The notes beneath the pieces are model-generated. The model searched no databases and was not told the origin of the DNA. It was given only the letters and a program-made list of their open reading frames with translations. The position numbers and the translations under genes were made by a program. Shown here piece after piece: positions 12,772 through 24,159 of a stretch of 64,000 bases of DNA. Each line of letters opens with the position of its first letter. Positions within the stretch are counted from its first letter, which is position 1. Source of the DNA: Phoma sp. XZ068 (taxonomy: Eukaryota; Ascomycota; Dothideomycetes; Pleosporales; Didymellaceae); contig RBKR01000002.1 of the NCBI GenBank assembly GCA_004835665.1, positions 1,736,001 to 1,800,000 on the forward strand, written 5' to 3'.

Positions 12772-14518
12772 TTAGTATGATGCCGCAAAACTGTCCAGTG
12801 CGTACGCTGCCATGTCGAATCCTAGATCGCGCTTTGAGTTCTGGCTTGTGGTGGTGGTCAGATTCAGACCGCCAATGTCGCACCATTCCACGCCGTTGGT
12901 CTTGATGGGCTGGGCTTTGTTAGCGACGAACGGTATCTGTGTGTAGATGTGTACTTACCAAGCATGTGAGATGCTTGCACCAGGAACATGTGTTCCGCCA
13001 TTCGTAAAAGTTGCGCAGTAACAAAATGAAGCCTACAAACGCAGCGACGAGTCCGCCTGCGCGCAAGATCCACCACACCCACCATAGCGGTTTCCGCCCC
13101 TTGAAGAAGCTCACGGGCTGCTTGGCAAACTTGGTGAGTCCGACGACGGGGCTCTGGCTCGCCATGGGCGGGTGCGCGGGGTCCGTCTGCGGGTCGTGGA
13201 TGGGGTTCGCCACGGTTGTGTACGGTGGTTCGTCCTCGCCGGTACGCTCGCGCAGCGACTGGGGCGAGTGCAAGAGACAGATGCCGAGCACGATGCCCAT
13301 CAGGAAGCCGCCAATGTGGGAGAAGTTGTCGAGGCCGGGGAGCAGGCCGAGCACGAAGGCGATGGCGATGTCGAGGAGGAGGAAGAGCAGGTCTTTGACG
13401 GGGCTGCGGCGGGTTGACCAGTTGTAGAAAAGGTCGAGCAGTGTGAGGGCCAGGATGCCGAAGAGCGAGCCGGAGGCGCCGACAGAGGTGATGCCGTCGG
13501 CGGCGTAGTTGCCACCAAGTACGAAACCAAAGATGCCTGCGCTGAAGTACACGAGTGCGAAGCGTAGAGGCCCAATCTCCTTCTCCATGTCGCGGCCGAG
13601 GGTGAGTTGGAGCAGCATGTTGAAGCCGATATGGATAAGTCCAGCGTGCAGGAACATGGGCACGATGAAGCGGTACCATTGGTCGGGCTCGTGCGAGCGG
13701 TCTTTGAAGTCTGTTACGCCAGCCTGGTCAGGGACGCCGCCGAGGCCGCAGAGTTCGTTCAGCGAGCATGTGAGGCTGCCAGGATCGAGGGACGTGGTGT
13801 TGGGGCAGGGCCAGGATTGGACGTCGGCCTCGATGACCTGCTTGATGTTGTGCATGCAGGGCGTGAAGCGGGCGCCCATGTTGATCAGCACGTAGGGCGA
13901 GGGCCCGATCATGATGTTGAAGTTGGGCTTTGTTTGGATGGGAGACCCGGTGAGGATGCCATTCTTGATCAGCTCGCCAACGAAGACACCAATCTGGACG
14001 ATGGTGAGAGTGTAGACGACCCATGTGATTCGCCCACTGAACCAGCCTTCCTTCTTTTTCTGCCTCCGCCTCTTCTTTTCAGGTGCAGGATACATTCTCT
14101 CCGGGTCTGCGTTGTAGTGTGTGGGACTCCCGCTTGTCTTGCTCTGCAGGGGAATGGCGTTCTGGTCGGCGAAGGGGTCGTTGTGGCCGTGCGCCGGTGG
14201 TGTGTCGTACGGCGAGGCGAATGTGTTGTGACCGTACTGCGGCGGGCCGTGGTATGCTGTGTCCGGGTACCCGCTTAGTGCGCCGGATGAATGTGTGGGG
14301 TTGTTGTTGTTATTGTTGTTGTAGCTGTTGGCTGGGTAGGGCGGGTAGGAGTTGTCGTCAAAGGGCGAGGAGACGGGCGAGACGACGTGCTGCGACTGCG
14401 ACTGCTTGTCGGGCAGCGAAGGGAGCGGGGCGTCTGGCCGGTCGTGGGGGCTGGCAGCATAGCCTGTTGCTGGGCCCGTAGGCGGGTAAGAGGTGTTGTA
14501 GTAGTCGTTGGCCGCCAT
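12772..14518 (-). CDS. rhomboid family intramembrane serine protease
   Basis: Two exons (14518-12959, 12909-12772) give 565 residues. A long cytosolic N terminus of about 180 residues is rich in Pro, Asn, Ser and Tyr and contains an asparagine run. The rhomboid core follows with transmembrane segments and family signatures: HAGLIHIGFNMLLQ with its conserved His and Asn, GASGSLFG with the catalytic Ser, and HIGGFLMG with the catalytic His. Rhomboids cleave transmembrane substrates within the membrane. After the last membrane span a cysteine-containing tail (CSWCKHLTCL) joins across the small intron to PIKTNGVEWCDIGG, a C-terminal signature of the fungal family. The gene lies 975 bp downstream of the Dsc1 gene on the same strand. 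Confidence 0.9.
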
Positions 14519-15492
14519 GGTGTTGGCGAGGGTACGGGGTGAGCGAGGTGCGCGAGGTGCGCGAGGTGCAGCAAAGGAAGAGGTCGACTATGAGGCCGCA
14601 GAGGCAGGATGCGGCGGGATGCAGGCGCCGGGGTCCAGTGGCCGTGCTGTCGATGTGCGGAGAATGCAGTGACGCTCGTATAACACCCGCTCGGAGTCCG
14701 GGGGCGTCGTCGGTGACGCTGCAGTGGGAAGGAGCTCAAACAAACAGGTGCAGCGAGCGTGTTGTTGTGCGTCGAGTGCGACACTGCAGAGCGAGAGACG
14801 GACGAAAGCAGGACAGGGAACGCAGCGCTATAACAACACACAGGCTGTCTCTCCGCCAAGGTGAGCTGAGAATGCAGTCGAATCGAGCAGCAGAGAGGCT
14901 GACGGCTACGCAACTGCGGTGGATACCCTCGCCGCTCGGGAGGGCTGCACAGCCTGCAGCCTTGTCCTGATCCCTGCCGCCTTAGCCTGAAACCGCCCGA
15001 TCGCCCGTGGCTTGGTCTGCAGTGCGCTTAAAATATCCGCTGTCCTGGTGGAACGACGGCGGGCAGAGCCTGGATGCTCCTGCACCTTTCTTGCCAGATG
15101 CAATGGGACAGCTGTGGCTTGTTTCGTCGACCTTGTCACGGCTGCTGTCCTTGTCCTCTGCGCTTGCCTCTCCTTGTGCTCTGCACTTGCCTATACTTGT
15201 GCGTGCCCTGGACCCTCGGCACGCTGACGGCTTGGCTCCGCTGTCAACCAAAGCAGATCACAATGTAGCCGGGTGGAGTGCCGCCACGCGGCAGAGCCAC
15301 CAACGGCTACACTAAGGTACCCAGCTCGACTATTATCTCGTGTTGCGTACTGCACACGTATGAATCAATTGTGGCTCAACAAATCCTTGTTGAGCCGCTG
15401 AGATGCAAGACTGAGATGCAGGGCAAAGGAACACGCAAGCCTCACAGTACAATTGCTCGTACATGGAGAGGAAAACACGATAGTTCAACTAG
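14519..15492. other. intergenic region between Dsc1 and rhomboid genes
   Basis: This 974-bp region must contain the promoter of the rhomboid gene and the 3' end of Dsc1. It is GC-rich with many short overlapping open frames, none with recognisable content. Confidence 0.45.
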
Positions 15493-18027
15493 CTAGAGCG
15501 GCGGGAGTGCTTCTCGACAGTTCGGGCAGATGAGTCGGTACCGCATCCACCCCTCAAGACATGTCGCGTGGAAGATATGCCTACACGGTGTCACCATGTA
15601 CATCCTCCTCTGCAAGATCATTCCTGTAGCCACCAGGCTGCTCTCATCCGCCTGGCTGCCCGCTGGAATCACCGGGACCTCGATGTCCATGGCGCAGATG
15701 CTGCAGTCAAACACCTTCTTCCCCTTATCCTTGGCTTCTCCCGCACTCTTGCTGCTCTCCTCTCCCTCGATAGCATCGTCCGAGCTTGTCGTGGCGTTAA
15801 GCGGTAGCAGCGCGCCCTCCTCATCCTCGCGTAAGATGGGATGATAGTCGTACGCGGGCGGTGCCCAGCCCTCTCGAATAAAGAAGCGCGGTCCTAAAAC
15901 ATTCTGCGAGACCAGAGCCACTATCTGGATCCATACCCACCCCAACAGCACAGCAAATGTCTGCCAGTCCGTGCTGGCAAACAAGACGTTGTCCGCCTTG
16001 AGGTACAAGTACGCGATCGGTACCAGCCTTGTTACACTCGTCCCCACGGTGTAGTCCCACCGCAGCGCCCGTCCACAATTCCGCATTACATTCCTGTAAA
16101 TCTGCGGTACCCAAAAGGACAGGTAGAGGAAGGAGAGAATGCTGAAGTAGATGCTTCGGTAGAGCGTTCGCGCCGTCGCAAACTGGATGGTGACGAAGAA
16201 GGTTATGATGAGCAGGAGGCAGAAACGGCTGTAGAGTGCCCCGAACTCCGCCCTTGGGTTGGGAGCTGCGGCTGCGGGAGCTGTAGTAGCTGGGGTGGGG
16301 TTTGCGGGACGATTGGTGGTGGGCAGAAGAGGTGTGTCGTCGTCATCTGAGAGAGGATCATCTTGATCTGGCGCAATGAGAATGGGCGTCTGTGCGCGGG
16401 GAGGGGGAGGGGGCCGGGATGCTGTCACGGGGAGAGGGAGTTCGGAGGCTGTTGCGAGAGGGAGTGCGGGAGTTGCTGTCGGTGCGGGACTCGCTGTTGG
16501 CGCAGGCGTAGCTGGTGCTGTTGGTGCAGCAGTAGGAGGCGCGGTATCTGAAGGCGTTACCGCCGGCGCCTGTTGTCGTTCCAGGCGCGCACGTTCAGCG
16601 GCTTGGACAGACCAGATGTCCATCAAGAAGCGGAGGTGTGCGAGGACGGAGAACAGTGCGACAAAGGCGATACTGTACATGGCCAGTTGTGCGGTGCCGA
16701 GGAACAGGTACATAAAGATGAGGACCAGGAACGTGAAACCATCGCCCAGAGCCATCATGGCAATAGTATAGAAGCTAACACGGCTGCGCATCGAAGGGGT
16801 TGCTGTCTCTTTCATCTGCTTGATGAGGAACGACAACTGGAACGCGAAAGCGACTGCAAAGGCGACAATGCTATGTCTAGCTCGGTCGTTGTATTCCTCC
16901 GTCTTGGAACCGACAAGATGCATGGCTTCTGAGGGCGGGTAGTCCGGTGGCCCTTTCGATTCGATCACATAGCCGCAGTCGGGGGAAAAGCCTACCATGG
17001 ACATGGATAGCTGCGAGCGATGGCCCAGTTTCGCGCCCGTGGGGAAACGCATCTCATACTCAAGCCAGTCCATGTCCATAGTCTGCGCACTCGGAGGCTG
17101 ATGCAAGTAGAGAACAAACTCGCAGTGGTGTGTCACTCCAATCATGTCATCGTTCGACCCAGCAGGCGAGCTCGTCCACGGGTTCCAGACTGGGAACGGT
17201 CGATGGATCTGTCGCTCAATAGTTTCGTGGATTGTCCAATTCAAGAAATCCCTCGAGGTGTCATGCAGCGCCCGCGAGAGCTGGAAATGCGGCAACGCAA
17301 AGATGCCTGCGAATCGCTCGCTCGTCGTAGTCAGGACCGCATGCCCGCTGTCCTTGAAATGCACGCCGTGCACGTAGAACTCCCACCAATTTCCCCCAAA
17401 GCTCTCATCATCCCCAACCACAACCTTGGCACTGATCTCTGAGATGGTGTTGTTCTCATCCGTCCTCATCTTGTCCTCCAACTCGGTGATATGCACCCTA
17501 AACGGCCCGCCTATCCCTGTGAGATTTCGATCAAACTCCATGGCCAAGTTTGTAAACAGGTCTTTGGCAGGATGTGTCGTGTTGCCCATATCTTCAGGAT
17601 GGCGCACGCGACTGCTCGGATGACGCACCCACTCGCCCTGCACGTAGCCCGAGAGATTCCTGTATACGGGCAAGCCCCCTTCTTCAACTTGGTGTCCATG
17701 TATCGTTCCGTCCAGGACACTCTGCCACTTGTCCCCCAGCGCCCGTTCCCCATGTGCATTCGCCTGCTCTCGGACGCCAGGCAGCATGTCCCACGCAAAG
17801 CCGTCCTCGTTCCTGCACCCGCTGACATTCAGCCACTTGTGCTTCTTCCCGTCAAAGTCGCCATATCTTGTCTGGTTCAGGACGTCGAGCTGGTCCCATT
17901 CACGCTGGATGAGCTCGTCATAGCGCGTGCGCGTGTTGAAAGGCTGCTGCTGCGGTTCGGGCGAGTTGATTAGGAGGAGCAGGATGATGAAGAAGAGGAC
18001 CGAGCGTGGATCGCGGCGGACTTCCAT
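15493..18027 (-). CDS. dscA: Dsc E3 ubiquitin ligase complex subunit 1 (Tul1-like)
   Basis: A single exon gives 844 residues. The N terminus has a hydrophobic signal segment (SVLFFIILLLLIN), followed by a large lumenal domain, several transmembrane helices, a Pro/Ala/Thr-rich cytosolic loop, further helices, and a C-terminal RING finger. The RING starts at CSICAMDIEV and continues CRHIFHATCLEGW and CPNC, with ligand order C-C-C-H-H-C-C-C. This architecture and the lumenal sequence match fungal Dsc1/DscA and yeast Tul1, the catalytic subunit of the Golgi Dsc ligase. That complex is needed in several fungi for SREBP cleavage under low oxygen and for membrane-protein quality control. The frame runs one codon further upstream but only from GTG, so the ATG at 18027 is used. 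The gene is divergent from the FAM32A-like gene. Confidence 0.9.
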   Translation of the reverse strand: MEVRRDPRSVLFFIILLLLINSPEPQQQPFNTRTRYDELIQREWDQLDVLNQTRYGDFDGKKHKWLNVSGCRNEDGFAWDMLPGVREQANAHGERALGDKWQSVLDGTIHGHQVEEGGLPVYRNLSGYVQGEWVRHPSSRVRHPEDMGNTTHPAKDLFTNLAMEFDRNLTGIGGPFRVHITELEDKMRTDENNTISEISAKVVVGDDESFGGNWWEFYVHGVHFKDSGHAVLTTTSERFAGIFALPHFQLSRALHDTSRDFLNWTIHETIERQIHRPFPVWNPWTSSPAGSNDDMIGVTHHCEFVLYLHQPPSAQTMDMDWLEYEMRFPTGAKLGHRSQLSMSMVGFSPDCGYVIESKGPPDYPPSEAMHLVGSKTEEYNDRARHSIVAFAVAFAFQLSFLIKQMKETATPSMRSRVSFYTIAMMALGDGFTFLVLIFMYLFLGTAQLAMYSIAFVALFSVLAHLRFLMDIWSVQAAERARLERQQAPAVTPSDTAPPTAAPTAPATPAPTASPAPTATPALPLATASELPLPVTASRPPPPPRAQTPILIAPDQDDPLSDDDDTPLLPTTNRPANPTPATTAPAAAAPNPRAEFGALYSRFCLLLIITFFVTIQFATARTLYRSIYFSILSFLYLSFWVPQIYRNVMRNCGRALRWDYTVGTSVTRLVPIAYLYLKADNVLFASTDWQTFAVLLGWVWIQIVALVSQNVLGPRFFIREGWAPPAYDYHPILREDEEGALLPLNATTSSDDAIEGEESSKSAGEAKDKGKKVFDCSICAMDIEVPVIPAGSQADESSLVATGMILQRRMYMVTPCRHIFHATCLEGWMRYRLICPNCREALPPL

Positions 18028-18560
18028 CACGGTGGATTTGGCAGTGGGCTGGTGGTTGCCATCGAGGCAGGTGAGTGTTGTGGGTGTGGAGTGGTGGTGG
18101 TCAGTGATGTAAGAGCAGGGATGTAGCTCGGGGGTCTGCGGAGTTGCTGCGCTCGGCGGGTACTGCTACATAGATGAAAGCACCAAAACATCTCCAGAAT
18201 GTGACGAGATGCGAATGTGTCGCCTACTACATGATCATTTGTAATGGACTGTTGCAATGCAATTATACAACGTCGTTCTGTCCCAACATATTACAGCGGC
18301 ATCATGGTATTGGGTTTGAGGTTGGCCTATCACTCCACACTCTCCTATGATTCGAAATGCAGCACTCTCGGTCTTCATTAAGGTACTCTCTTTGATTTGT
18401 GGCCGGTCGCTGCCTTCCATGATCCATCTCGCATCGTGCGAGCTACTATCTACTACTTAGTCATTCTAAGTCTGAAGCGCGTCATCACGTGCACGTAACT
18501 GCGCGTTCTGCTTCTCTTGCCCGCCCCATACCTCCCAGCTACCACCCGCCACCACCCACG
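18028..18560. other. divergent promoter region (Dsc1 / FAM32A-like)
   Basis: This 533-bp region lies between two divergent genes. I do not see a defensible sterol-response or other regulatory motif. No gene is present. Confidence 0.4.
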
Positions 18561-18944
18561 ATGCCGTCAGACTACACGACTGCCGGCGGCGGCCTGAAAC
18601 TAAAGGGCGCCGGTGTCGACAAAAAGAAAAAAAAGAAGCGACCGAAGCCCACCGAAGCTGGCGAACCCTCTACAGACATCGAGAAGCGCACATCGAACCC
18701 TGAAGATGTAAAGTCACCCGGCCGATCACTGTCGCCTGACACCGCGGAGCAAGCAATCAGAGAGGGTGGCGGGAGGAAGAAGACGGAGGCTGAGAAACGG
18801 CATGAGGAGTACAGGAGGAAGAGGCTGGAGGAGAAGTTAAAGCGCGAGGGCGTCAAGACACATAAAGAGAAGGTCGAAGAACTTAACAAGTACCTGAGTG
18901 GGCTGAGCGAGCACCATGACATGCCCAAGATCGGTCCTGGCTAA
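18561..18944 (+). CDS. FAM32A-like (DUF1754) protein
   Basis: A single exon gives 127 residues. The sequence starts with a short polar segment, then KLKGAGVDKKKKKKRPKP, an acidic/serine middle part, and the conserved C-terminal half: TEAEKRHEEYRRKRL, THKEKVEELNKYLSGL and the terminal SEHHDMPKIGPG. The lysine tract after a KLKG motif and the DMPKIGPG ending are hallmarks of the FAM32A family. Human FAM32A has been placed in the catalytic spliceosome, so a role in pre-mRNA splicing in the nucleus is plausible but not shown by this sequence. The open frame extends 24 codons upstream without an ATG, and 18561 is the first ATG. Confidence 0.88.
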   Translation: MPSDYTTAGGGLKLKGAGVDKKKKKKRPKPTEAGEPSTDIEKRTSNPEDVKSPGRSLSPDTAEQAIREGGGRKKTEAEKRHEEYRRKRLEEKLKREGVKTHKEKVEELNKYLSGLSEHHDMPKIGPG

Positions 18945-19512
18945 GATGGTGGGGTGACGCGGAAGCACATGGATATACACAGCCGACGCCTCGACCGCCT
19001 CAACGATACCCAAGCGTGGACCGCTGCGAGTGCGCTCACAAATTGTTGCAAAAACAACATACTGGTGGGTAAATTTGGTGTCCAAGAGACTATCTGTATG
19101 CCTTCGAAACGCAGGTATATGGATCTACGACTTTTTGCAACCAGGACACGACTATGCAATACACTATCCGCTCCTCCAGATCGCAATTGGATTTTGTTAT
19201 CAATGTATGGGAGTCCAAGCTGCGAAGCCCCAATACGCGCAGATATGAAGGTTGGCTTGAGCGGTCAATCATGGTCTAAGAGATGAACATCAGGATACAA
19301 CATTATGCACACAACAAATACATACCAACAGTCTTCGATTTTCAATCGTTCTTCTTTCATTCGCTATGTCTCTTTGTTAGAAAACTGTTGCTACTACGCC
19401 GCCACGGCTTTGTCTCTCAGATCAGAATACCTTAACATCAGCCCATCCTTGCAGACGTAGTGCGCATACTGCAGCAATTCGAATTTCCACAATCACGACC
19501 GTATCCAACAAA
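18945..19512. other. intergenic region, no gene seen
   Basis: This stretch of about 570 bp follows the FAM32A-like gene and leads into the first kinase-like gene. It has no recognisable coding or RNA feature. Confidence 0.45.
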
Positions 19513-21412
19513 ATGGCACCAAATTCATACCAGAAGTTCTCCAGGCATGCCACTCCCCATTTAAGGGCCAGCCGACATGCATGGACCTGGGCGGAACGCA
19601 GGGATACGATTCGCACAGTCTACCATGGCGATCCAACGGTAAGGCAACACTATGCCGTCAACAACACAGAAATTCCTAGTCTCACAACTCTCTTCCCGAC
19701 TGTACCATATACGTTAGCAGATGCTGTTGCGGCTAGATCCCATGGATGCAAACCTGAACATCTTGCTTCTATCCAAATCGTGCCGACACGACCTACTGCG
19801 CGGCCTGTCACACGATCTCAGGCAACCCAAACCGCGCCGCCAGTACAACCCGTGCAGCTAGCGCAAGCTACACAAACACCACCTGCTGCAGTATCTATTG
19901 TACCAACTCAGATTGGTTCGCTGTATGAGCACTGGCCTCTGCCCCCATGGTCTCCGGAGCCTAATCTGTCGCATGTTGGGGCACGAGTCCTGCCTTTGAG
20001 AGATCAAGACAAATTGTTCAGCACGAAACCGCACATGTCAGACAAGGAACCGCATTGGCACGGCGCAAAATATCTTGGATCCGGGTCATATGGCGCGGCA
20101 TGTTTGTTTTGCGAGACAGACGAGAACGATAATGTGGTCGACCGAATGGTTGTCAAAGACAACGCTGCCGTGACACATGAACCCTGGAGAGATCCCAAAA
20201 ACTGGCGAGATCGTCTGCCGAGGGAAGTCGCTATTCATCGACGTATTGAGTCGCGACGAGCGCACGAGCCTGATGCCTGTCAGAACATTATCAAGTGTCG
20301 GGGACACCGCCTGCTCATGTCGAAGCGACGATATCGACTGTACACTGATTATGCGTCAGGCGGTGATCTTCAGAAGGCCATGTCGTCCTACCATAACAAG
20401 TGGTCCGGTCTTAGGTTTGACGACGAATCGCCAGAGGAATTTCTACCAGAAGCTTTCATATGGTATACCATCAAGGCACTCGCTACTGCATGTGTCATGC
20501 TACAGAATGGCACCACAAGCGATGAGACTGTCGCAGATTGGAAATCGATCATGCACTTGGACTTCCAACTTCCCAATATCTTGCTTGATGTTAGGAGCAC
20601 GAAACGCAAGAGTCCATCAGATGAAACTGGAAGTTCACCTCAGACGTATCCAAACAAGAAGCGCACAAGCCCAAACATGAGTGTCAAGGATAATGTAAGC
20701 ATGATCGTGGAGGTACACAATGCAAGAGCTAACCTCGTAACAGGATCGAGAATTCGTGCCTGTACTAGCAGATTTCGGCCTCTCATTTTTCGACCATTTT
20801 GACTTCAAGGACTGTGAAGATTTTCACGAAAATCCCTCGGCGTTCACTCTCCCTGTAATTGATACTCGTTACGCTCCGGTACCTATCCAGTTACTTTCCC
20901 CCCTCTCACACATCTTTGCTAACCTGACTTAGGAACATCATCACTGCTCCTCCTCAAATCCCGAGAAGCTTGATGAGAGGACCAATGTCTGGGGCATCGG
21001 CCGAGTAGCCTGGGCTCTCATCGTTAACCAAATTGAGCACCAGGGTCCTATGCGTGAAAGTGGGCCTCTGGATGACATTCTTGGTGATTTCCTCCCAGTC
21101 TCAAGATGGCATGAGCACAATATGAATTCGATCGTTAATGTCGAGACCGAGGTTCTGGCTGGGACTAATGATTGGCGGGCGAGTAGGGAATATAGTGAGG
21201 AGTTGAAGCAGTTGGTGAGGGATTGTTTGATATTTCTGAATGAATGCAGACCAACCCCCCAGGCAGTACTGGACAGGGTTAACGCACATCTGAAAGCCAA
21301 CCCGCATCTAGGACTGGACGCTATGGATGTTGGTAACACAGAGCTCATTCTGCCGGATAACGAAAACTTCGAAATTGGTTCTTGGTTTGTAGCCTCGAGG
21401 CCGGGTACATGA
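19513..21412 (+). CDS. divergent protein-kinase-like protein (tandem copy 1)
   Basis: Three exons (19513-20694, 20744-20878, 20933-21412) give 598 residues. About 170 N-terminal residues are not recognisable and include a Pro/Gln/Thr-rich linker. A kinase-like domain follows: glycine loop LGSGSYGAACLF, beta-3 lysine in MVVKD, PREVAIHRR where the alpha-C helix should lie, the catalytic-loop position MHLDFQLPNILL, and LADFGLSFFD for DFG. The catalytic Asp, the Asn five residues later and DFG are intact. However, HRD is changed to HLD, and the lysine that usually follows the catalytic Asp is Gln. It may therefore be an atypical active kinase. Shared motifs with the next gene (TDENDN, NWRDRLPREVAI, RRYRLYT) show that the two are tandem paralogues. 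Confidence 0.75.
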
Positions 21413-21824
21413 GGCAGGGGTGAGTGGGCCTCTCCTACCCAGTCAACATTCCTACGAACGCCAAGTATCACTAAAATCAATTCATCATATTTTATTCAAT
21501 CTATTTTGCACTGTCAGAGTCGTGAAAGGCACAACTGTACATTGCATTGGACGCACTTACTCCATTGAAGCCAACAAAGGCAGGAGCCCGTGATGCTACA
21601 CCTTTCGCTTTGTGCACGCATCACTATTCCTACGCGCACAAAGCAACAAACATCATCTTTTCGTTTTCATGCACAGTCCATTGTCCACTCTGGCTGAACA
21701 TGGCGTACGCGGTAAACAAAGAGGATGCCGAAAATACTACCAACCCCGGGATACACTCATACTCATTTGAGAACCTCACTGCACAAACACGAGCCCGAAA
21801 GTGACCAGCGAAAACCGATCCTCA
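21413..21824. other. intergenic region between tandem kinase-like genes
   Basis: This 412-bp stretch separates two paralogous genes on the same strand. A short open frame begins at an ATG near 21700 but does not connect to the downstream exons in phase. No other feature is visible. Confidence 0.4.
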
Positions 21825-24159
21825 ATGGCGAAAAAGGCACTCTACACACACGCTCGATTCTACTATATGGGCGCATATAGAGAGCGGATGAAAGTGATAA
21901 GACCAGATTGGACGCTGCGTAAGTATTGTTTTGCCCATTTCTCCGTGGGGGCGTCACTATGCTAACAAGATATTGCTGAAGCTCAGAGAACATCAACGCT
22001 GACATGGATGTGGGCAAATGTGATCACGCTAACTGAGCGGGAGGATTGCGAACGACTTCACAACGAGAGAAGCAAGGTCAATACTTTTGCGGCTGACGAT
22101 TCAAGGATACCGGATGAGCCTATGAAGGCTGGCGATCCTGTGCCGGTTCCGATTGTTTCAAACCCAGCCCCTGTTGCTGCAGACGCTGTTGATGCACCAG
22201 CTGCGCCGGGTGATGCTATAGATGAGGTTGGAACTGGCGCGGGAGCCATCAATGCTCAGCCAGCTGAAGAGAACGTGGAGCGGGCGAACAGCGGCCAGGA
22301 CCAAGTGCCTATTATGTCGAATGCACCGCAAGTTGCTTCTGCGCAAGGAGAGACGCGGGTGAACACCACCAGGTTCCATTATATGCCAGATGTAGCACAG
22401 ATGAATGCACGTCTGCCGGAACTGGAAGCCCATAGGCTCAGTGTCGCTCAAAAGCGTACTCTCCTTCAAGCAGAACTAGATGACCCTGACAGAGACACTA
22501 AAGGGAAGAGATGGCGTGGAACACACTTTCTGGGATCAGGGGCGACTGGAAACTGCACCTTTTGGGTACGAACGGACGAAAATGACAATATTGATGAGGT
22601 AGGAGCAATCTAAATGGCCACAGCGACAATCCACTAACGGTGATTAGAGACTCGCTGTCAGAGACATTGCAACAATGCATCAAAATCATTGGATCAGCCC
22701 AATCAATTGGCGCGACGGACTTCCTCGCGAGATCGCAATAATGAGACGGCTGGACGAGCAAGACGGCCCTAATAACAACATTCATCGCTACTATGGTCAT
22801 CGTATCGACATGTGGAAACGACGTTATCGCATTTACACTGAAGTTTGCGATCTAGGGAACTTAGGGAGTACACTCCAATGGTACTCACAGAAATGGCGCC
22901 GGCGCCGCAATCTATTCAAATGGCTCCAATGGGTGGATGATCGTCCAGAGGTCCAATTAGCGCGTCAAAACCATGGGCAGTATTCGGCTGGAGCCATGGA
23001 CACCATAATACGAGACACGAGACACGAAGTATATCAACGTTACAAAGAGATGAAGAGAAGAAGTCCTGATAATCACTCCGGCCAAGAGTTCGATGACATG
23101 TCTGACATCGAAGAACTGTATGATCGTAATCCAGATGGACCTCTTCCACCGGTCATTCCAGAGGCCTTTCTATGGCACGTCTTCGATCAACTAGCGGGTG
23201 CCGCTCTGATTATGCAGAGGGGAGGTGAACCTTTCATTGGTGAGAAGAAGTGGAAAGAGATTGTCCATAAAGATATGCATACGGGTAACATCTTCATGAA
23301 GCCGACTGTCGAGGGGTTTTTTGGGGATAGCCTCGAACCAGATCTAAAGGATCCGGAAAGGCACAGGTTCGCTACTTTCAAGAAATCTGAAGTAGGTCTT
23401 TCTTAAAAATGCCCTGTTGAGAATGTGCTAACTGTTTCAGTATCCGCAAGCTATCCTGGCCGACTTCGATACTGCCTTCTTCGATCTTCAAGATGGCGAC
23501 GATGAGTATTCTGACAATCCTCTCCACTACATGATTGACAGAGAAAGCTCCGGGGACGCGCAGGGTGGCAGATATCCGCCTGTAAGTTACCCGTTTACAT
23601 TCAATTTACAGCAGCTGATCGTCTTATTATCTGTAGGAGGCATTTTGGGCCTATCAACTTCGTCAAGGATCGAGAGAATTGACAAAACTCACTAGTGCAA
23701 CAGATGTCTGGGGAATTGGTCAAATCATGTGAGTATGGTCTTTCATTTGTGATACACGGCTAACTTAGCAGGTGGAACCTGGCGATGAATCTTCCAAGTG
23801 ACTACGAGTATATGGCGCCCTTCTACGACGATGCTGCAAGCCATACTGGAGTCACACCCTTCAGGAGGATCAACAATGGGCATGCGTACTCCGCAGGAGA
23901 CCTGAACAAGTTCCTCATGACCGGCGACTCGCCATTTGAAGCATCGGCTCAGTACAGTCACCGACTCAGGCAAACCATTCGGAGGTGTCTCCAATACCGC
24001 CCTGGGCAGAGAATCAGGCTACAGGCATTGAAGGATATGACAGCGCAATATCGCCAGGAGTTTATGGATCAAGACGAAGATTTTAACTTGGTAGTCAGGG
24101 TCGATATGAGGGCTGAAGATTTTAATGTGGGCAAGGCGTACGTCTCGCCACGTAGATAG
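21825..24159 (+). CDS. kinase-like protein with altered catalytic residues (tandem copy 2)
   Basis: Six exons (21825-21918, 21982-22598, 22648-23391, 23441-23581, 23637-23728, 23772-24159) give about 691 residues. Exon 1 is tentative: a GTAAGT donor and a GCTAAC branch site support it, but translation could instead start at the ATG at 22008. The domain aligns with its neighbour: LGSGATGNCTFW glycine loop, NWRDGLPREIAIMRR, KRRYRIYTE, and the catalytic-loop position VHKDMHTGNIFM. The beta-3 lysine position is Arg (RLAVRD), and DFG is DFD (LADFDTAFFD). Loss of both the ATP-binding lysine and the DFG glycine suggests a pseudokinase. An insertion of about 90 residues lies before PEAFLWHV. The nuclear or cytosolic role is unknown. 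Confidence 0.7.
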
